This document shows, one piece after another, positions 1-11,244 of a stretch of DNA of 64,000 nucleotides; the first letter of the stretch is position 1, and each line of letters opens with the position of its first letter. Below the pieces are notes generated by a model. The model was not told where the DNA came from, did no database searches, and worked only from the letters and a program-made list of their open reading frames with translations. Location of the stretch: contig OZ024759.1 in NCBI GenBank assembly GCA_964016885.1, positions 6,283,933 to 6,347,932 on the forward strand, read 5' to 3'. A program made the translations under genes and the position numbers. The stretch is from Eledone cirrhosa. Taxonomy: Eukaryota > Mollusca > Cephalopoda > Octopoda > Eledonidae.

Positions 1-1
1 G

Positions 2-988
2 GACGGAATCCTCTCAGTAGGAGAAGTCACCACAGACGTTTTCGGCGGTTTGAGCGTGGAGGTTCTGGTCCAAATGAGACCAGAACGAATCGCTAGAATA
101 CCACAGAGGGTGTCCCTCGATGGAGAAACATTTATATATATTTCAGCCGAGGGTAGGAGGCCCATATGTTACTACTGTTCAAGCAGGGGTCATCTAAGGG
201 CTGCTTGTCCTCAATTGACAAAAAAAAAGGCTCTTTTGCCTACACCCCACACACCACCACCGCCACCACCACCACCACCACCACCTCCACCACCACCACC
301 ACAACAACAACAAAAACAACAGGGAAAAATAACACAAGACACGGCCCCACCCAAAACAACTCCCAAAACACACACAAATACAACAAAACCCCAAAATACA
401 CCACTACCCGACAGCACGGACGAGGACCCAGCGGAAACGGCACCTAGTGACGAAGAGGGGGAACCCTTCCAACCTGTAAAAAGGAAAAAAAGAAAGCACC
501 ACTCGAACATAAACGAAACAAACACACAACCACCAACAAAAACAAAACAAACAGAACAAACAAAATCCGCCCCACCCCAAAACATAACACATACAACAAA
601 ACGTAAGCACACACAAGAACAACAAACAAACACAACACAAATAAAACAGTATACATACATTAACACAAATAACAAAGAACTAGTAAAAACAATACACAAA
701 GACCCTTTGGTGGAAACTGAAGGGCAATTCTTTGCAAGCGCGGCCAACAAACCGCATTTAAAAATGATAAGACTCCCAATGGACACCTATGCAAAACTAA
801 GAGAGAACTTTCCTGAGGACGTGGGGAAAACATGTACTCGACCCTATAACCGCGTCCTCTTGAAACGTTTCCCCACCCACACCTCACCAAACACCCCCAC
901 TCCACCACAGAACAACACCCCACCAAACAACCCCTCCAATACGCCCATGGATATTGTGCAACCTGCTCCTCAGGAGCCGAACAGGTAG
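2..988 (+). CDS. LINE ORF1, gag-like protein with CCHC zinc knuckle (5' partial)
   Basis: The reading frame is open from base 2, so the protein begins upstream of the window; the first in-window codons (DGILSVGEVTTDVFGGLSVE) read smoothly into the rest. A C-x2-C-x4-H-x4-C knuckle (CYYCSSRGHLRAAC, first Cys at 167-169) is an RNA-binding signature of LINE ORF1 and gag proteins. It is followed by a proline run and glutamines (about 240-330), then a low-complexity Thr/Lys/Asn/Gln region with basic KRKKRK patches that could act in nuclear import or RNA binding. ORF1 proteins of this group coat the LINE RNA as a ribonucleoprotein. The stop at 986-988 lies 21 bp before the ORF2 ATG. The poly-Pro codons form a (CCA/CAC)n run prone to slippage. 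Only one knuckle is visible; others may lie upstream. Confidence 0.8.
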   Translation, partial: DGILSVGEVTTDVFGGLSVEVLVQMRPERIARIPQRVSLDGETFIYISAEGRRPICYYCSSRGHLRAACPQLTKKKALLPTPHTPPPPPPPPPPPPPPPPQQQQKQQGKITQDTAPPKTTPKTHTNTTKPQNTPLPDSTDEDPAETAPSDEEGEPFQPVKRKKRKHHSNINETNTQPPTKTKQTEQTKSAPPQNITHTTKRKHTQEQQTNTTQIKQYTYINTNNKELVKTIHKDPLVETEGQFFASAANKPHLKMIRLPMDTYAKLRENFPEDVGKTCTRPYNRVLLKRFPTHTSPNTPTPPQNNTPPNNPSNTPMDIVQPAPQEPNR

Positions 989-1009
989 GTCCTTCCTCTT
1001 TTAACCAAC

Positions 1010-4000
1010 ATGGCTGATATAAGAGTTGGGTTTCTGAATGTACGTGGCCTGGGACTGTCTTGGAAACAAGGCAAACTTTTAAACGATCTCAGGTCACATA
1101 GAATGGATGTAATGGCTATTTGCGAGTCCAGGATCAGCAGCGAGCACCAACTGGCGCCCCTCTTCGACGACTTTGAGATCTTCGCATCTCTCTGTCAACC
1201 GGGGGGTGGGGGTGGAGTTGTCGTTCTGCTGCGAAAACACCTGGGCCTCGCCATACAGAAGGTGCACCTGGACCCGGAGGGTCGACTGGTGGTTTTAGAC
1301 GTCGGCAGTAGTGAAAGTGGAGCCCTTAGACTAATAGCTGTGTACGCCCCTTTTTGGGCAGCGCGGCCGGAATACTTCCAACGTCTGGAAACTTTTCTGG
1401 GAACGTCCCGCTCCTTGCTTTTAGTGGGGGACTGGAATGGTATCCTGGATGCACGTTGGGACTATGTAGGGGCATGTGCCAATAGAGGGGGGTGTAAAAG
1501 CCTCAAAAGGTTAATCGGCCGATTTGACCTGGCCGATAGATATCGACTAGATTTTCCGACTGTACCACTATGGACGTGGACCAATCGCAGTGGAACATCT
1601 AGGTCGTACCTAGATAGGGTCCTAGTTAGAGAGAACGATAGGGACACATTTAGCTGTCCAAAAATGTTCATGGTTGACTATTCGGATCACAAGTTAGTGA
1701 CCTGCATAGCCAACCTTGATAGAACCCATAGACAGGGACCCGGTTACTGGAAGCTGAACTTGTCCTTACCGAGAAGCAAAGCTTACAGTAAACGGATTAG
1801 CACGTTAGTTAAGCAGAATTTGACAGGGGCAATTGTCAACAACAGGTGGTGGAGCTCTCTTAAGAGAGCAATTAGAATAGAATCGATAGGTTTTAGTCAG
1901 GAATTAGCAAGGGATAGGAACAAGACGGAAAGGGAATTAGTAGATAGAGTAGAAGAGGCGATTAGGAGTGGCAATGTAGCCGGCGTGCTGGCATCAAGAA
2001 TGGCCTTAGACCAGTTCTTTGAGGTGAAGCATGAAGGCTGCGTTGTCAGGAGTAAAATACGTGCTCTGGGTAATGAGGGAGCCAAAGCTGTAAGCTGGGC
2101 CCGAATGATAGAGGCAAAAAGTGGGAACAAGTCCACGATTCGGTCTTTGAAGGACCAGGATGGGCGTGTGATCCTTGAACCTGGGCAGATGTGTGCGGCC
2201 TTTCAGCGGCACTTTGCACGACTGTTCGAGAGGGGCGGCGCGCCGGGTGAGACTATGGATTTCAATCCATACCTCGACGGTCTGCCGCGCCTCTCGGACG
2301 CGGAGGCGAAGTCCTGCGAAAGGACGATTTCAGCTGCTGAGATAGGGGCGGCGCTGAGCCAATGCGGCAAACGCAAATCCCCGGGTCTCGATGGTCTACC
2401 ATACGAGCTATATGTAGCGATGCCGGACTTGTTCTCCGATATCCTCGAAGCGGTCTACTGCAACTGGCAGCAGAACGGGAGAATTCCCAGTTCTGTGACC
2501 AAGGGCGTAGTTACGCTGGTGAGGAAGGATGAGAACAAGGGGGATGACATAAGTAACTTCAGGCCCATAACTCTGCTAAATACAGAGTTAAAGATTTTGG
2601 CCAAGGTGTTAGCGAAGAGGTTGGCGCTTGTCGTTGGAAACCTGGTGGGAGAAGCGCAGACATGCGCAATCCCGTCCAGGTCCATTCACGACAATCTCCA
2701 CCTTATGCGATACATCATAGAGAGGGTAGGGAATGAACCCGGCTTTGGTGGGGCCCTGATCAACTTGGATCAATCTAAAGCTTTCGATAGGGTTGACCAT
2801 CGTTACCTGGATGCGGTGCTCGCGGCGGCAGGCTTCGGACCCGTTTTCAGGGGTTGGATTGCTGCGATGCACAGCAGCAACGTCTGCTCAAGGGTCAAGG
2901 TGAACGGCCACCTCTCGGAGCCGTTCCAAATCATGCGATCCATCCGACAGGGATGCCCTCTCTCCTCCCTACTGTATGTGCTGGCTCTTGAGCCACTACT
3001 GCGGAAGTTGGAGCGGTTGCAGGGCATCCCTTTGGAACCGGGATTGCAGAAAGCGGCGTCGGCCTACGCCGATGACGTGACAGTAATGGTGTCGAAAACC
3101 TCGCAAATCGGTGAGATCGGCACCTTACTGGAGGAATATGAAAGGTTTACAGGAGCCAAGCTGAACCGGGACAAGTCCGTCGGTTTGCAACTCGGAACAT
3201 GGAGAGGCAAACCGATGCCCTCCAACGACGTCGTCGGACGCTGGACGGAGGGCCCGGTGAAGCTGCTTGGGGTCTGGTTCGGACCAGACCTCCAGGTGGA
3301 GAAAAACTGGAACGAGGTAACGGCCAGGGTGTTTGCACTCACCCAGAAGTGGGCCCAGTGCAAACTATCCCTGAAAGGTCGAGCGGAGGTGGCGAATACT
3401 TATATAGCATCCGTCATCTACTACCGCTTGACCGTCGTGCCTTGCCCAGTGAAAAGACTCGCCAAAATGGAGTGCGCGCTGTTCCAATTTCTTTGGAACA
3501 AGCGGACCCCTTTGGTGAGGAGATCCATCTGCTGTCAACACCCTTCGAAAGGAGGGCTGGGGATGCCGTGGCTACAGATGCGTAAACACGCATTAAGGCT
3601 ACGGCACCTCCAGGTATTCCTCACCGGTCAACCGGTGTGGGCCCCGTTTGTGAGGCGAGCCTTTCCCAGACTCGTCTCGCTCACCGAGCTGCAATCCTGG
3701 GTCAAGCAAAGACCGAGAAAAGTGGGCGACTGGCACATTGAATGTGCCCAGGCGCTCACGGCCCTCTGGAAAGCGGACCCGGCAATCAGTGGAGACTCCA
3801 CCTCGACATTCTATAGAGGGTTGGTACGCAGCAGGTGCGACGATGCTCTCGGAGAAGCTCTAGGCATGGAGGAAGATGAACTGGCCAGTCTGTTCGGTAG
3901 GACGTTTGGCCCTGGACCGATGGACAACTTCCAAAAGTCCCTGGCTTGGCAGTGCTACCGAGGGGCTCTACCCGTTCGAGACAAGCTCCACAGGCATGGG

Positions 4001-4447
4001 AGCCTGGGTAGAGATCCTTTGAATAAGATCTGTCCGAGATGCGTGCATGATGACGAAACCGTTGCGCACGCATTCGTACACTGCCCAGGCATTGCTGACC
4101 TGTGGGGCTATGTGGAACGACTACTGTCGAGGGTGGGACCAATCCGGTTGACCACCGAGTCCATTGTCACGATCAAACCGCCTCCCCCTTTCAAAAACGA
4201 AGGAGAGGCGGTTTTTCTCTGTGTGGTAGCCATGGCTAAAGAAGTTGTATGGTGGACGAGGCTGAAAGGGCTGAGGTCAGACACCTTTCTCTCCGGCCAA
4301 CAACTGGTCCCCTTTTTCAAATACCATTTTAAAAGAAGGATCAGAATGGAGAGAGAGGTGCTCTACCCCAGCAAGTTTTATGAAAGGTGGGTGAAAGTAG
4401 GGAGAATGGCCAGAGTGAATGGGTCTTCTCTCTATATCAGCCTGTAG
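1010..4447 (+). CDS. LINE ORF2: APE-type endonuclease + reverse transcriptase (1145 aa, intact)
   Basis: The enzyme nicks target DNA and primes reverse transcription of the LINE RNA (target-primed reverse transcription). Endonuclease, residues about 1-235: N10 in GFLNVRG, E39 in AICES, YAPFW 112-116, GDWNG 140-144 (D141, N143), YLDRVLV near 200 and the terminal SDH (225-227), all expected of exonuclease-endonuclease-phosphatase folds. Reverse transcriptase, about 440-770: NFRPI 516-520, INLDQSKAFDRV with catalytic D587, RQGCPLS 646-652, YADD 686-689 (second and third Asp) and KLLGVWFG from 751. A C-terminal zinc-binding motif C-x2-C-x8-H-x4-C spans 1008-1025 (CPRC...H...C). No stop or frameshift is present and all catalytic residues are kept, so activity is plausible. 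The ATG at 1010 is the first in frame after ORF1 and directly precedes the conserved N-terminus. Confidence 0.95.
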   Translation: MADIRVGFLNVRGLGLSWKQGKLLNDLRSHRMDVMAICESRISSEHQLAPLFDDFEIFASLCQPGGGGGVVVLLRKHLGLAIQKVHLDPEGRLVVLDVGSSESGALRLIAVYAPFWAARPEYFQRLETFLGTSRSLLLVGDWNGILDARWDYVGACANRGGCKSLKRLIGRFDLADRYRLDFPTVPLWTWTNRSGTSRSYLDRVLVRENDRDTFSCPKMFMVDYSDHKLVTCIANLDRTHRQGPGYWKLNLSLPRSKAYSKRISTLVKQNLTGAIVNNRWWSSLKRAIRIESIGFSQELARDRNKTERELVDRVEEAIRSGNVAGVLASRMALDQFFEVKHEGCVVRSKIRALGNEGAKAVSWARMIEAKSGNKSTIRSLKDQDGRVILEPGQMCAAFQRHFARLFERGGAPGETMDFNPYLDGLPRLSDAEAKSCERTISAAEIGAALSQCGKRKSPGLDGLPYELYVAMPDLFSDILEAVYCNWQQNGRIPSSVTKGVVTLVRKDENKGDDISNFRPITLLNTELKILAKVLAKRLALVVGNLVGEAQTCAIPSRSIHDNLHLMRYIIERVGNEPGFGGALINLDQSKAFDRVDHRYLDAVLAAAGFGPVFRGWIAAMHSSNVCSRVKVNGHLSEPFQIMRSIRQGCPLSSLLYVLALEPLLRKLERLQGIPLEPGLQKAASAYADDVTVMVSKTSQIGEIGTLLEEYERFTGAKLNRDKSVGLQLGTWRGKPMPSNDVVGRWTEGPVKLLGVWFGPDLQVEKNWNEVTARVFALTQKWAQCKLSLKGRAEVANTYIASVIYYRLTVVPCPVKRLAKMECALFQFLWNKRTPLVRRSICCQHPSKGGLGMPWLQMRKHALRLRHLQVFLTGQPVWAPFVRRAFPRLVSLTELQSWVKQRPRKVGDWHIECAQALTALWKADPAISGDSTSTFYRGLVRSRCDDALGEALGMEEDELASLFGRTFGPGPMDNFQKSLAWQCYRGALPVRDKLHRHGSLGRDPLNKICPRCVHDDETVAHAFVHCPGIADLWGYVERLLSRVGPIRLTTESIVTIKPPPPFKNEGEAVFLCVVAMAKEVVWWTRLKGLRSDTFLSGQQLVPFFKYHFKRRIRMEREVLYPSKFYERWVKVGRMARVNGSSLYISL

Positions 4448-4685
4448 GTGAAAGAAGAGGAAAAAGCGGAGACGAGGGAAGCACCTACTCTTTGTGCTCC
4501 TGAGGAGAAGGGTTGCACATTTTTTCCGGGGTGTGTGCGACCCATGTTAATGCCCCCTCCCTATTGAGGACTTCGTTTGTTGTTGTTATTTCATTGTTAT
4601 ATTTTTGTACTCGTTAATTATATGTAAACTTCCCCCCTTGTATCTGTCCCTACCTTTTGTGCCCTAGTGGCAAATAAAGAAACCA
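4448..4685 (+). other. LINE 3' UTR with polyadenylation signal
   Basis: About 240 bp of non-coding sequence after the ORF2 stop. It ends with GTGCCCTAGTGGCAAATAAA (AATAAA hexamer at 4673-4678) and a short GAAACCACT stretch that merges into the satellite. Similar terminal wording (GTGCCCTTATGGTAAATAAA) occurs at 13792-13819, suggesting a shared tail recognised by the same reverse transcriptase. Confidence 0.7.
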
Positions 4686-4828
4686 CTCTATATATAATAT
4701 TATATTTAACCCTTTACCATTTACATTACTCTATATACTATTATATTTAACACTTTACCATTTACATTACTCTATATACTATTATATTTAACACTTTACC
4801 ATTTACATTACTCTATATATACTATTAT

Positions 4829-5252
4829 TAGTATATATAGAGTAATGTAAATGGTAAAGTGTTAAATATAATAGTATATATAGTAATGTAAATGGTAAAG
4901 TGTTAAATATAATAGTATATATAGAGTAATGTAAATGGTAAAGTGTTAAATATAATAGTATATATAGAGTAATGTAAATGGTAAAGGGTTAAATATAATA
5001 GTATATATAGAGTAATGTAAATGGTAAAGTGTTAAATATAATAGTATATATAGAGTAATGTAAATGGTAAAGGGTTAAATATAATAGTATATATAGAGTA
5101 ATGTAAATGGTAAAGTGTTAAATATAATAGTATATATAGTAATGTAAATGGTAAAGTGTTAAATATAATAGTATATATAGAGTAATGTAAATGGTACAGT
5201 GTTAAATATAATAGTATATATAGAGTAATGTAAATGGTAAAGTGTTAAATAT
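4829..5252 (-). repeat. Inverted block within the 43-bp satellite
   Basis: The units run in reverse complement here (AGTAATGTAAATGGTAAAGT...). The left switch is a palindrome with arms 4813-4824 and 4829-4840 around TTAT. The right switch has arms 5241-5252 and 5257-5268 around AATA. The block is about 425 bp. Confidence 0.9.
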
Positions 5253-6024
5253 AATAATATTTAACACTTTACCATTTACATTACTCTATATATACTATTA
5301 TATTTAACACTTTACCATTTACATTACTCTATATATACTATTATATTTAACACTTTACCATTTACATTACTATATATACTATTATATTTAACACTTTACC
5401 ATTTACATTACTCTATATATACTATTATATTTAACCCTTTACCATTTACATTACTCTATATATACTATTATATTTAACACTTTACCATTTACATTACTCT
5501 ATATATACTATTATATTTAACCCTTTACCATTTACATTACTCTATATATACTATTATATTTAACACTTTACCATTTACATTACTCTATATATACTATTAT
5601 ATTTAACACTTTACCATTTACATTACTCTATATATACTATTATATTTAACACTTTACCATTTACATTACTATATATACTATTATATTTAACACTTTACCA
5701 TTTACATTACTCTATATATACTATTATATTTAACCCTTTACCATTTACATTACTCTATATATACTATTATATTTAACACTTTACCATTTACATTACTCTA
5801 TATATACTATTATATTTAACACTTTACCATTTACATTACTCTATATATACTATTATATTTAACACTTTACCATTTACATTACTCTATATATAATATTATA
5901 TTTAACCCTTTACCATTTACATTACTCTATATACTATTATATTTAACACTTTACCATTTACATTACTCTATATACTATTATATTTAACACTTTACCATTT
6001 ACATTACTCTATATATACTATTAT

Positions 6025-6262
6025 TAGTATATATAGAGTAATGTAAATGGTAAAGTGTTAAATATAATAGTATATATAGTAATGTAAATGGTAAAGTGTT
6101 AAATATAATAGTATATATAGAGTAATGTAAATGGTAAAGTGTTAAATATAATAGTATATAGAGTAATGTAAATGGTAAAGGGTTAAATATAATAGTATAT
6201 AGAGTAATGTAAATGGTAAAGTGTTAAATATAATAGTATATATAGAGTAAAGTGTTAAATAT
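6025..6262 (-). repeat. Second inverted block within the 43-bp satellite
   Basis: Same architecture as the first inverted block but shorter (about 240 bp). The left switch has arms 6009-6020 and 6025-6036 around TTAT; the right switch has arms 6251-6262 and 6267-6278. Flanking unit order resembles the first block, so a segment of about 1.2 kb has probably been duplicated and then shortened. Confidence 0.9.
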
Positions 6263-8693
6263 AATAATATTTAACACTTTACCATTTACATTACTCTATA
6301 TATACTATTATATTTAACACTTTACCATTTACATTACTCTATATATACTATTATATTTAACACTTTACCATTTACATTACTATATATACTATTATATTTA
6401 ACACTTTACCATTTACATTACTCTATATATACTATTATATTTAACCCTTTACCATTTACATTACTCTATATATACTATTATATTTAACACTTTACCATTT
6501 ACATTACTCTATATATACTATTATATTTAACCCTTTACCATTTACATTACTCTATATATACTATTATATTTAACACTTTACCATTTACATTACTCTATAT
6601 ATACTATTATATTTAACACTTTACCATTTACATTACTCTATATATACTATTATATTTAACACTTTACCATTTACATTACTATATATACTATTATATTTAA
6701 CACTTTACCATTTACATTACTCTATATATACTATTATATTTAACACTTTACCATTTACATTACTCTATATACTATTATATTTAACACTTTACCATTTACA
6801 TTACTCTATATATACTATTATATTTAACACTTTACCATTTACATTACTATATATACTATTATATTTAACACTTTACCATTTACATTACTCTATATATACT
6901 ATTATATTTAACCCTTTACCATTTACATTACTCTATATATACTATTATATTTAACACTTTACCATTTACATTACTCTATATACTATTATATTTAACACTT
7001 TACCATTTACATTACTCTATATATACTATTATATTTAACACTTTACCATTTACATTACTCTATATATACTATTATATTTAACACTTTACCATTTACATTA
7101 CTCTATATATACTATTATATTTAACACTTTACCATTTACATTACTATATATACTATTATATTTAACACTTTACCATTTACATTACTCTATATATACTATT
7201 ATATTTAACACTTTACCATTTACATTACTCTATATATACTATTATATTTAACACTTTACCATTTACATTACTCTATATATACTATTATATTTAACCCTTT
7301 ACCATTTACATTACTCTATATATACTATTATATTTAACACTTTACCATTTACATTACTCTATATATACTATTATATTTAACACTTTACCATTTACATTAC
7401 TCTATATATACTATTATATTTAACACTTTACCATTTACATTACTATATATACTATTATATTTAACACTTTACCATTTACATTACTCTATATATACTATTA
7501 TATTTAACCCTTTACCATTTACATTACTCTATATATACTATTATATTTAACACTTTACCATTTACATTACTCTATATACTATTATATTTAACACTTTACC
7601 ATTTACATTACTCTATATACTATTATATTTAACCCTTTACCATTTACATTACTCTATATATACTATTATATTTAACACTGTACCATTTACATTACTCTAT
7701 ATATACTATTATATTTAATACTGTACCATTTACATTACTCTATATACTATTATATTTAACACTGTACCATTTACATTACTCTATATACTATTATATTTAA
7801 CACTTTACCATTTACATTACTCTATATATACTATTATATTTAACACTTTACCATTTACATTACTCTATATATACTATTATATTTAACCCTTTACCATTTA
7901 CATTACTCTATATATACTATTATATTTAACCCTTTACCATTTACATTACTCTATATACTATTATATTTAACACTTTACCATTTACATTACTCTATATATA
8001 ATATTATATTTAACCCTTTACCATTTACATTACTCTATATACTATTATATTTAACACTTTACCATTTACATTACTCTATATACTATTATATTTAACACTT
8101 TACCATTTACATTACTCTATATATACTATTATATTTAACACTTTACCATTTACATTACTCTATATACTATTATATTTAACACTTTACCATTTACATTACT
8201 CTATATATACTATTATATTTAACACTTTACCATTTACATTACTCTATATATACTATTATATTTAACCCTTTACCATTTACATTACTCTATATATAATATT
8301 ATATTTAACCCTTTACCATTTACATTACTCTATATATACTATTATATTTAAACCTTTTCTATTTACATTACTCTATATATACTATTATATTTAACCCTTT
8401 ACCATTTACATTACTCTATATATACTATTATATTTAACCCTTTACCATTTACATTACTCTATATATACTATTATATTTAAACCTTTTCTATTTACATTAC
8501 TCTATATATACTATTATATTTAACCCTTTACCATTTACATTACTCTATATATACTATTATATTTAACCCTTTACCATTTACATTACTCTATATATACTAT
8601 TATATTTAAACCTTTTCTATTTACATTACTCTATATATACTATTATATTTAACCCTTTACCATTTACATTACTCTATATATACTATTATATTT

Positions 8694-10673
8694 AACACTG
8701 GTTCTAAACAGACTGACTCTGGTTCTAAATAGACTGACTCTGGTTCTAAACACACTGACTCTTGTTCTAAACAGACTGACACTGGTTCTAAATAGACTGG
8801 CTCTGGTTCTAAACAGACTGACTCTTGTTCTAAACACACTGACTCTGATTCTAAACAGACTCACTCTGGTTCTAAACAGACTGACTGTGGTTCTAAACAC
8901 ACTGACTCTTGTTCTAAACAGACTGACTCTGGTTCTAAACAGACTGACTCTGGTTCTAAACAGACTGACTCTGGTTCTAAACAGACTGACTCTTGTTCTA
9001 AACAGACTGACTCTTGTTCTAAACAGACTGACTCTGGTTCTAAACAGACTGACTGTGGTTCTAAACAGACTGACTCTGGTTCTAAACAGACTGACTCTTG
9101 TTCTAAACAGACTGACTCTTGTTCTAAACACACTGACTCTTGTTCTAAACAGACTGACTCTTGTTCTAAATAGACTGACTCTGGTTCTAAATAGACCGAC
9201 TCTTGTTCTAAACAGACTGACTCTTGTTCTAAACACACTGACTCTTGTTCTAAATAGACTGACTCTGGTTCTAAATAGACTGACTCTTGTTCTAAACACA
9301 CTGACTCTGATTCTAAATAGACTGACTCTGGTTCTAAACACACTGACTCTGGTTCTAAATAGACTGACTCTGGTTCTAAACACACTGACTCTGATTCTAA
9401 ATAGACTGACTCTGGTTCTAAACAGACTGACACTGGTTCTAAATAGACTGACTCTGGTTCTAAACACACTGACTCTGATTCTAAATAGACTGACTCTGGT
9501 TCTAAACACACTGACTCTGGTTCTAAATAGACTGACTCTGGTTCTAAACACACTGACTCTGGTTCTAAACAGACTGTCTCTTGTTCTAAACAGACTGACT
9601 CTTGTTCTAAACAGACTGACTCTTGTTCTAAACACACTGACTCTGGTTCTAAATAGACTCACTCTGGTTCTAAACACACTGACTCTGGTTCTAAACAGAC
9701 TGTCTCTTGTTCTAAACACACTGACTCTTGTTCTAAACACACTGACTCTGGTTCTAAATAGACTGACTCTGGTTCTAAACACACTGACTCTGGTTCTAAA
9801 CAGACTGTCTCTAGTTCTAAACACACTGACTCTTGTTCTAAACACACTGACTCTGGTTCTAAACACACTGACACTGGTTCTAAATAGACTGACTCTGGTT
9901 CTAAACACACTGACTCTGGTTCTAAACACACTGACACTGGTTCTAAACAGACTGACTCTGGTTCTAAACAGACTGACTCTCGTTCTAAACAGACTGACTC
10001 TGGTTCTAAACAGACTGACTCTCGTTCTAAACAGACTGACTCTTGTTCTAAACACACTGACTCTCGTTCTAAACAGACTGACTCTGGTTCTAAACAGACT
10101 GACTCTCGTTCTAAACAGACTGACTCTGGTTCTAAACAGACTGACTCTGGTTCTAAACAGACTGACTCTGGTTCTAAATAGACTGACTCTGGTTCTAAAC
10201 AGACTGACTCTTGTTCTAAACAGACTGACTCTGGTTCTAAATAGACTGACTCTGGTTCTAAATAGACTGACTCTGGTTCTAAACAGACTGACTCTGGTTC
10301 TAAACAGACTGACTCTGGTTCTAAACAGACTGACTCTGGTTCTAAACAGACTGACTCTGGTTCTAAACAGACTGACTCTGGTTCTAAACAGACTGACTCT
10401 GGTTCTAAACAGACTGACTCTGGTTCTAAATAGACTGACTCTGGTTCTAAACAGACTGACTCTCGTTCTAAACAGACTGACTCTGGTTCTAAACAGACTG
10501 ACTCTGGTTCTAAATAGACTGACTCTGGTTCTAAACAGACTGACTCTGGTTCTAAACAGACTGACTCTCATTCTAAACACACTGACTCTGGTTCTAAATA
10601 GACTCACTCTGGTTCTAAACAGACTGACTCTCATTCTAAACAGACTGACTCTGGTTCTAAATAGATCAATGGC
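8694..10673. repeat. 21-bp satellite array, 94 units
   Basis: The unit is GGTTCTAAACAGACTGACTC plus T. The first GGTTCTAAA is at 8700 and the last at 10653, a distance of exactly 93 x 21, so there is no net indel over nearly 2 kb despite many substitutions (CAG/TAG/CAC before ACTG; GGTTC/TGTTC/CGTTC; ACTCT/ACACT). It abuts the 43-bp satellite within the shared AACACT wording. Long open frames on both strands are a by-product of a unit length divisible by three. Confidence 0.95.
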
Positions 10674-10930
10674 TATTATAAATACATAAATAGATTGACG
10701 CTAATTTCAGATTAGATTGAACCTAATTCAGTACAGACGCCAGTTTTAAGTCAATATGAACAAGATGACTGCTACATTATTGTTATATATGTGTGTTCAG
10801 CTGTGACAGAATATATTGTATAGTACTATTGGTTCCGGTCATAATTTTTTGAAAACTGGAATGTAAAATAAAATAGAACAAAATGGAGATCATATTAGAG
10901 TGGCAAGTGTTACTGTTGTATATGTGGGTA
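10674..10930. other. Unassigned sequence between arrays
   Basis: AT-rich single-copy-looking DNA with no ORF, RNA gene or repeat I recognise. It ends in a TATA-rich microsatellite. Confidence 0.5.
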
Positions 10931-10939
10931 TATATATGT

Positions 10940-10970
<31 letters not shown>

Positions 10971-11010
10971 CCGCACACATATATATGTGTATGTATATAT
11001 GTATATATAT
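10931..11010. repeat. (TA)n/(TATG)n microsatellite
   Basis: An alternating TA tract with a central CATATACCGCACACATATATATG segment broken by point changes. It directly precedes the (ATC)n tail of the RTE copy on the minus strand. Confidence 0.85.
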
Positions 11011-11244
11011 CATCATCATCATCATTATCATTTTATGTCCACTTTTCCTTGCTTGCAAGGGGTGGGGGACTGGTCCTTTTCAGCACAGCATCTCTCCATT
11101 CGTCACAGTCTGCTCTCACCACCTCCGCCCATGTTTTGCATGGTCTTCCTCTACTGCATCTTCCTCCCACTGGGATTTCTTGGCACTTCTTTACCCAGTG
11201 GTCATCCTCCATGCACATCACATGTCCATACCAACGCAGTCTTC

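Larger units (their letters stand above)
1..4685 (+). mobile_element. Tx1/L1-type non-LTR retrotransposon (LINE), 5' end outside window
   Basis: Two consecutive ORFs (zinc-knuckle ORF1, endonuclease plus reverse transcriptase ORF2) separated by 21 bp, followed by a short 3' UTR with AATAAA at 4673-4678 that runs straight into a 43-bp satellite. This is the standard two-ORF plan of the L1/Tx1 group. ORF2 has no internal stop, so the copy is young or recently active. Clade assignment rests on ORF2 motif style (RPITLLNTELKILAKVLAKRL, GEAQTCAIPSRSIHDN) and is by eye. The left boundary is not in the window. The insertion boundary on the right is at about 4685, where satellite sequence starts. Confidence 0.85.
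4686..8693. repeat. 43-bp AT-rich satellite array (about 4 kb)
   Basis: The tandem unit is about 43 bp, built from TATATTTAACACTTTACCA then TTTACATTACTCTATATATA and CTAT (for example starts at 5305 and 5348). Units of 41 bp arise by loss of a TA step in the CTATATATAC segment. Common variants are AACCC for AACAC, AACACTG near 7676-7800, and a diverged AAACCTTTTCTATT form near 8350-8620. The array begins at the LINE tail and ends at 8693, where a 21-bp array starts. No coding potential. Confidence 0.95.

Noticed and set aside
194..786. Minus-strand frames of 66-191 codons opposite LINE ORF1
   Set aside because: Shadows of the low-complexity CCA/ACA-rich ORF1 region.
4673..4700. Telomere-associated LINE arrangement
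   Set aside because: No telomeric hexamer repeat is present anywhere in the window; the LINE simply borders a satellite.
8664..10634. 656-codon open frame on the minus strand (VSLFRTR repeats) and a 600-codon frame on the + strand
   Set aside because: The unit length of 21 bp keeps frames open on both strands at once; no start context, domain or codon bias supports a protein.
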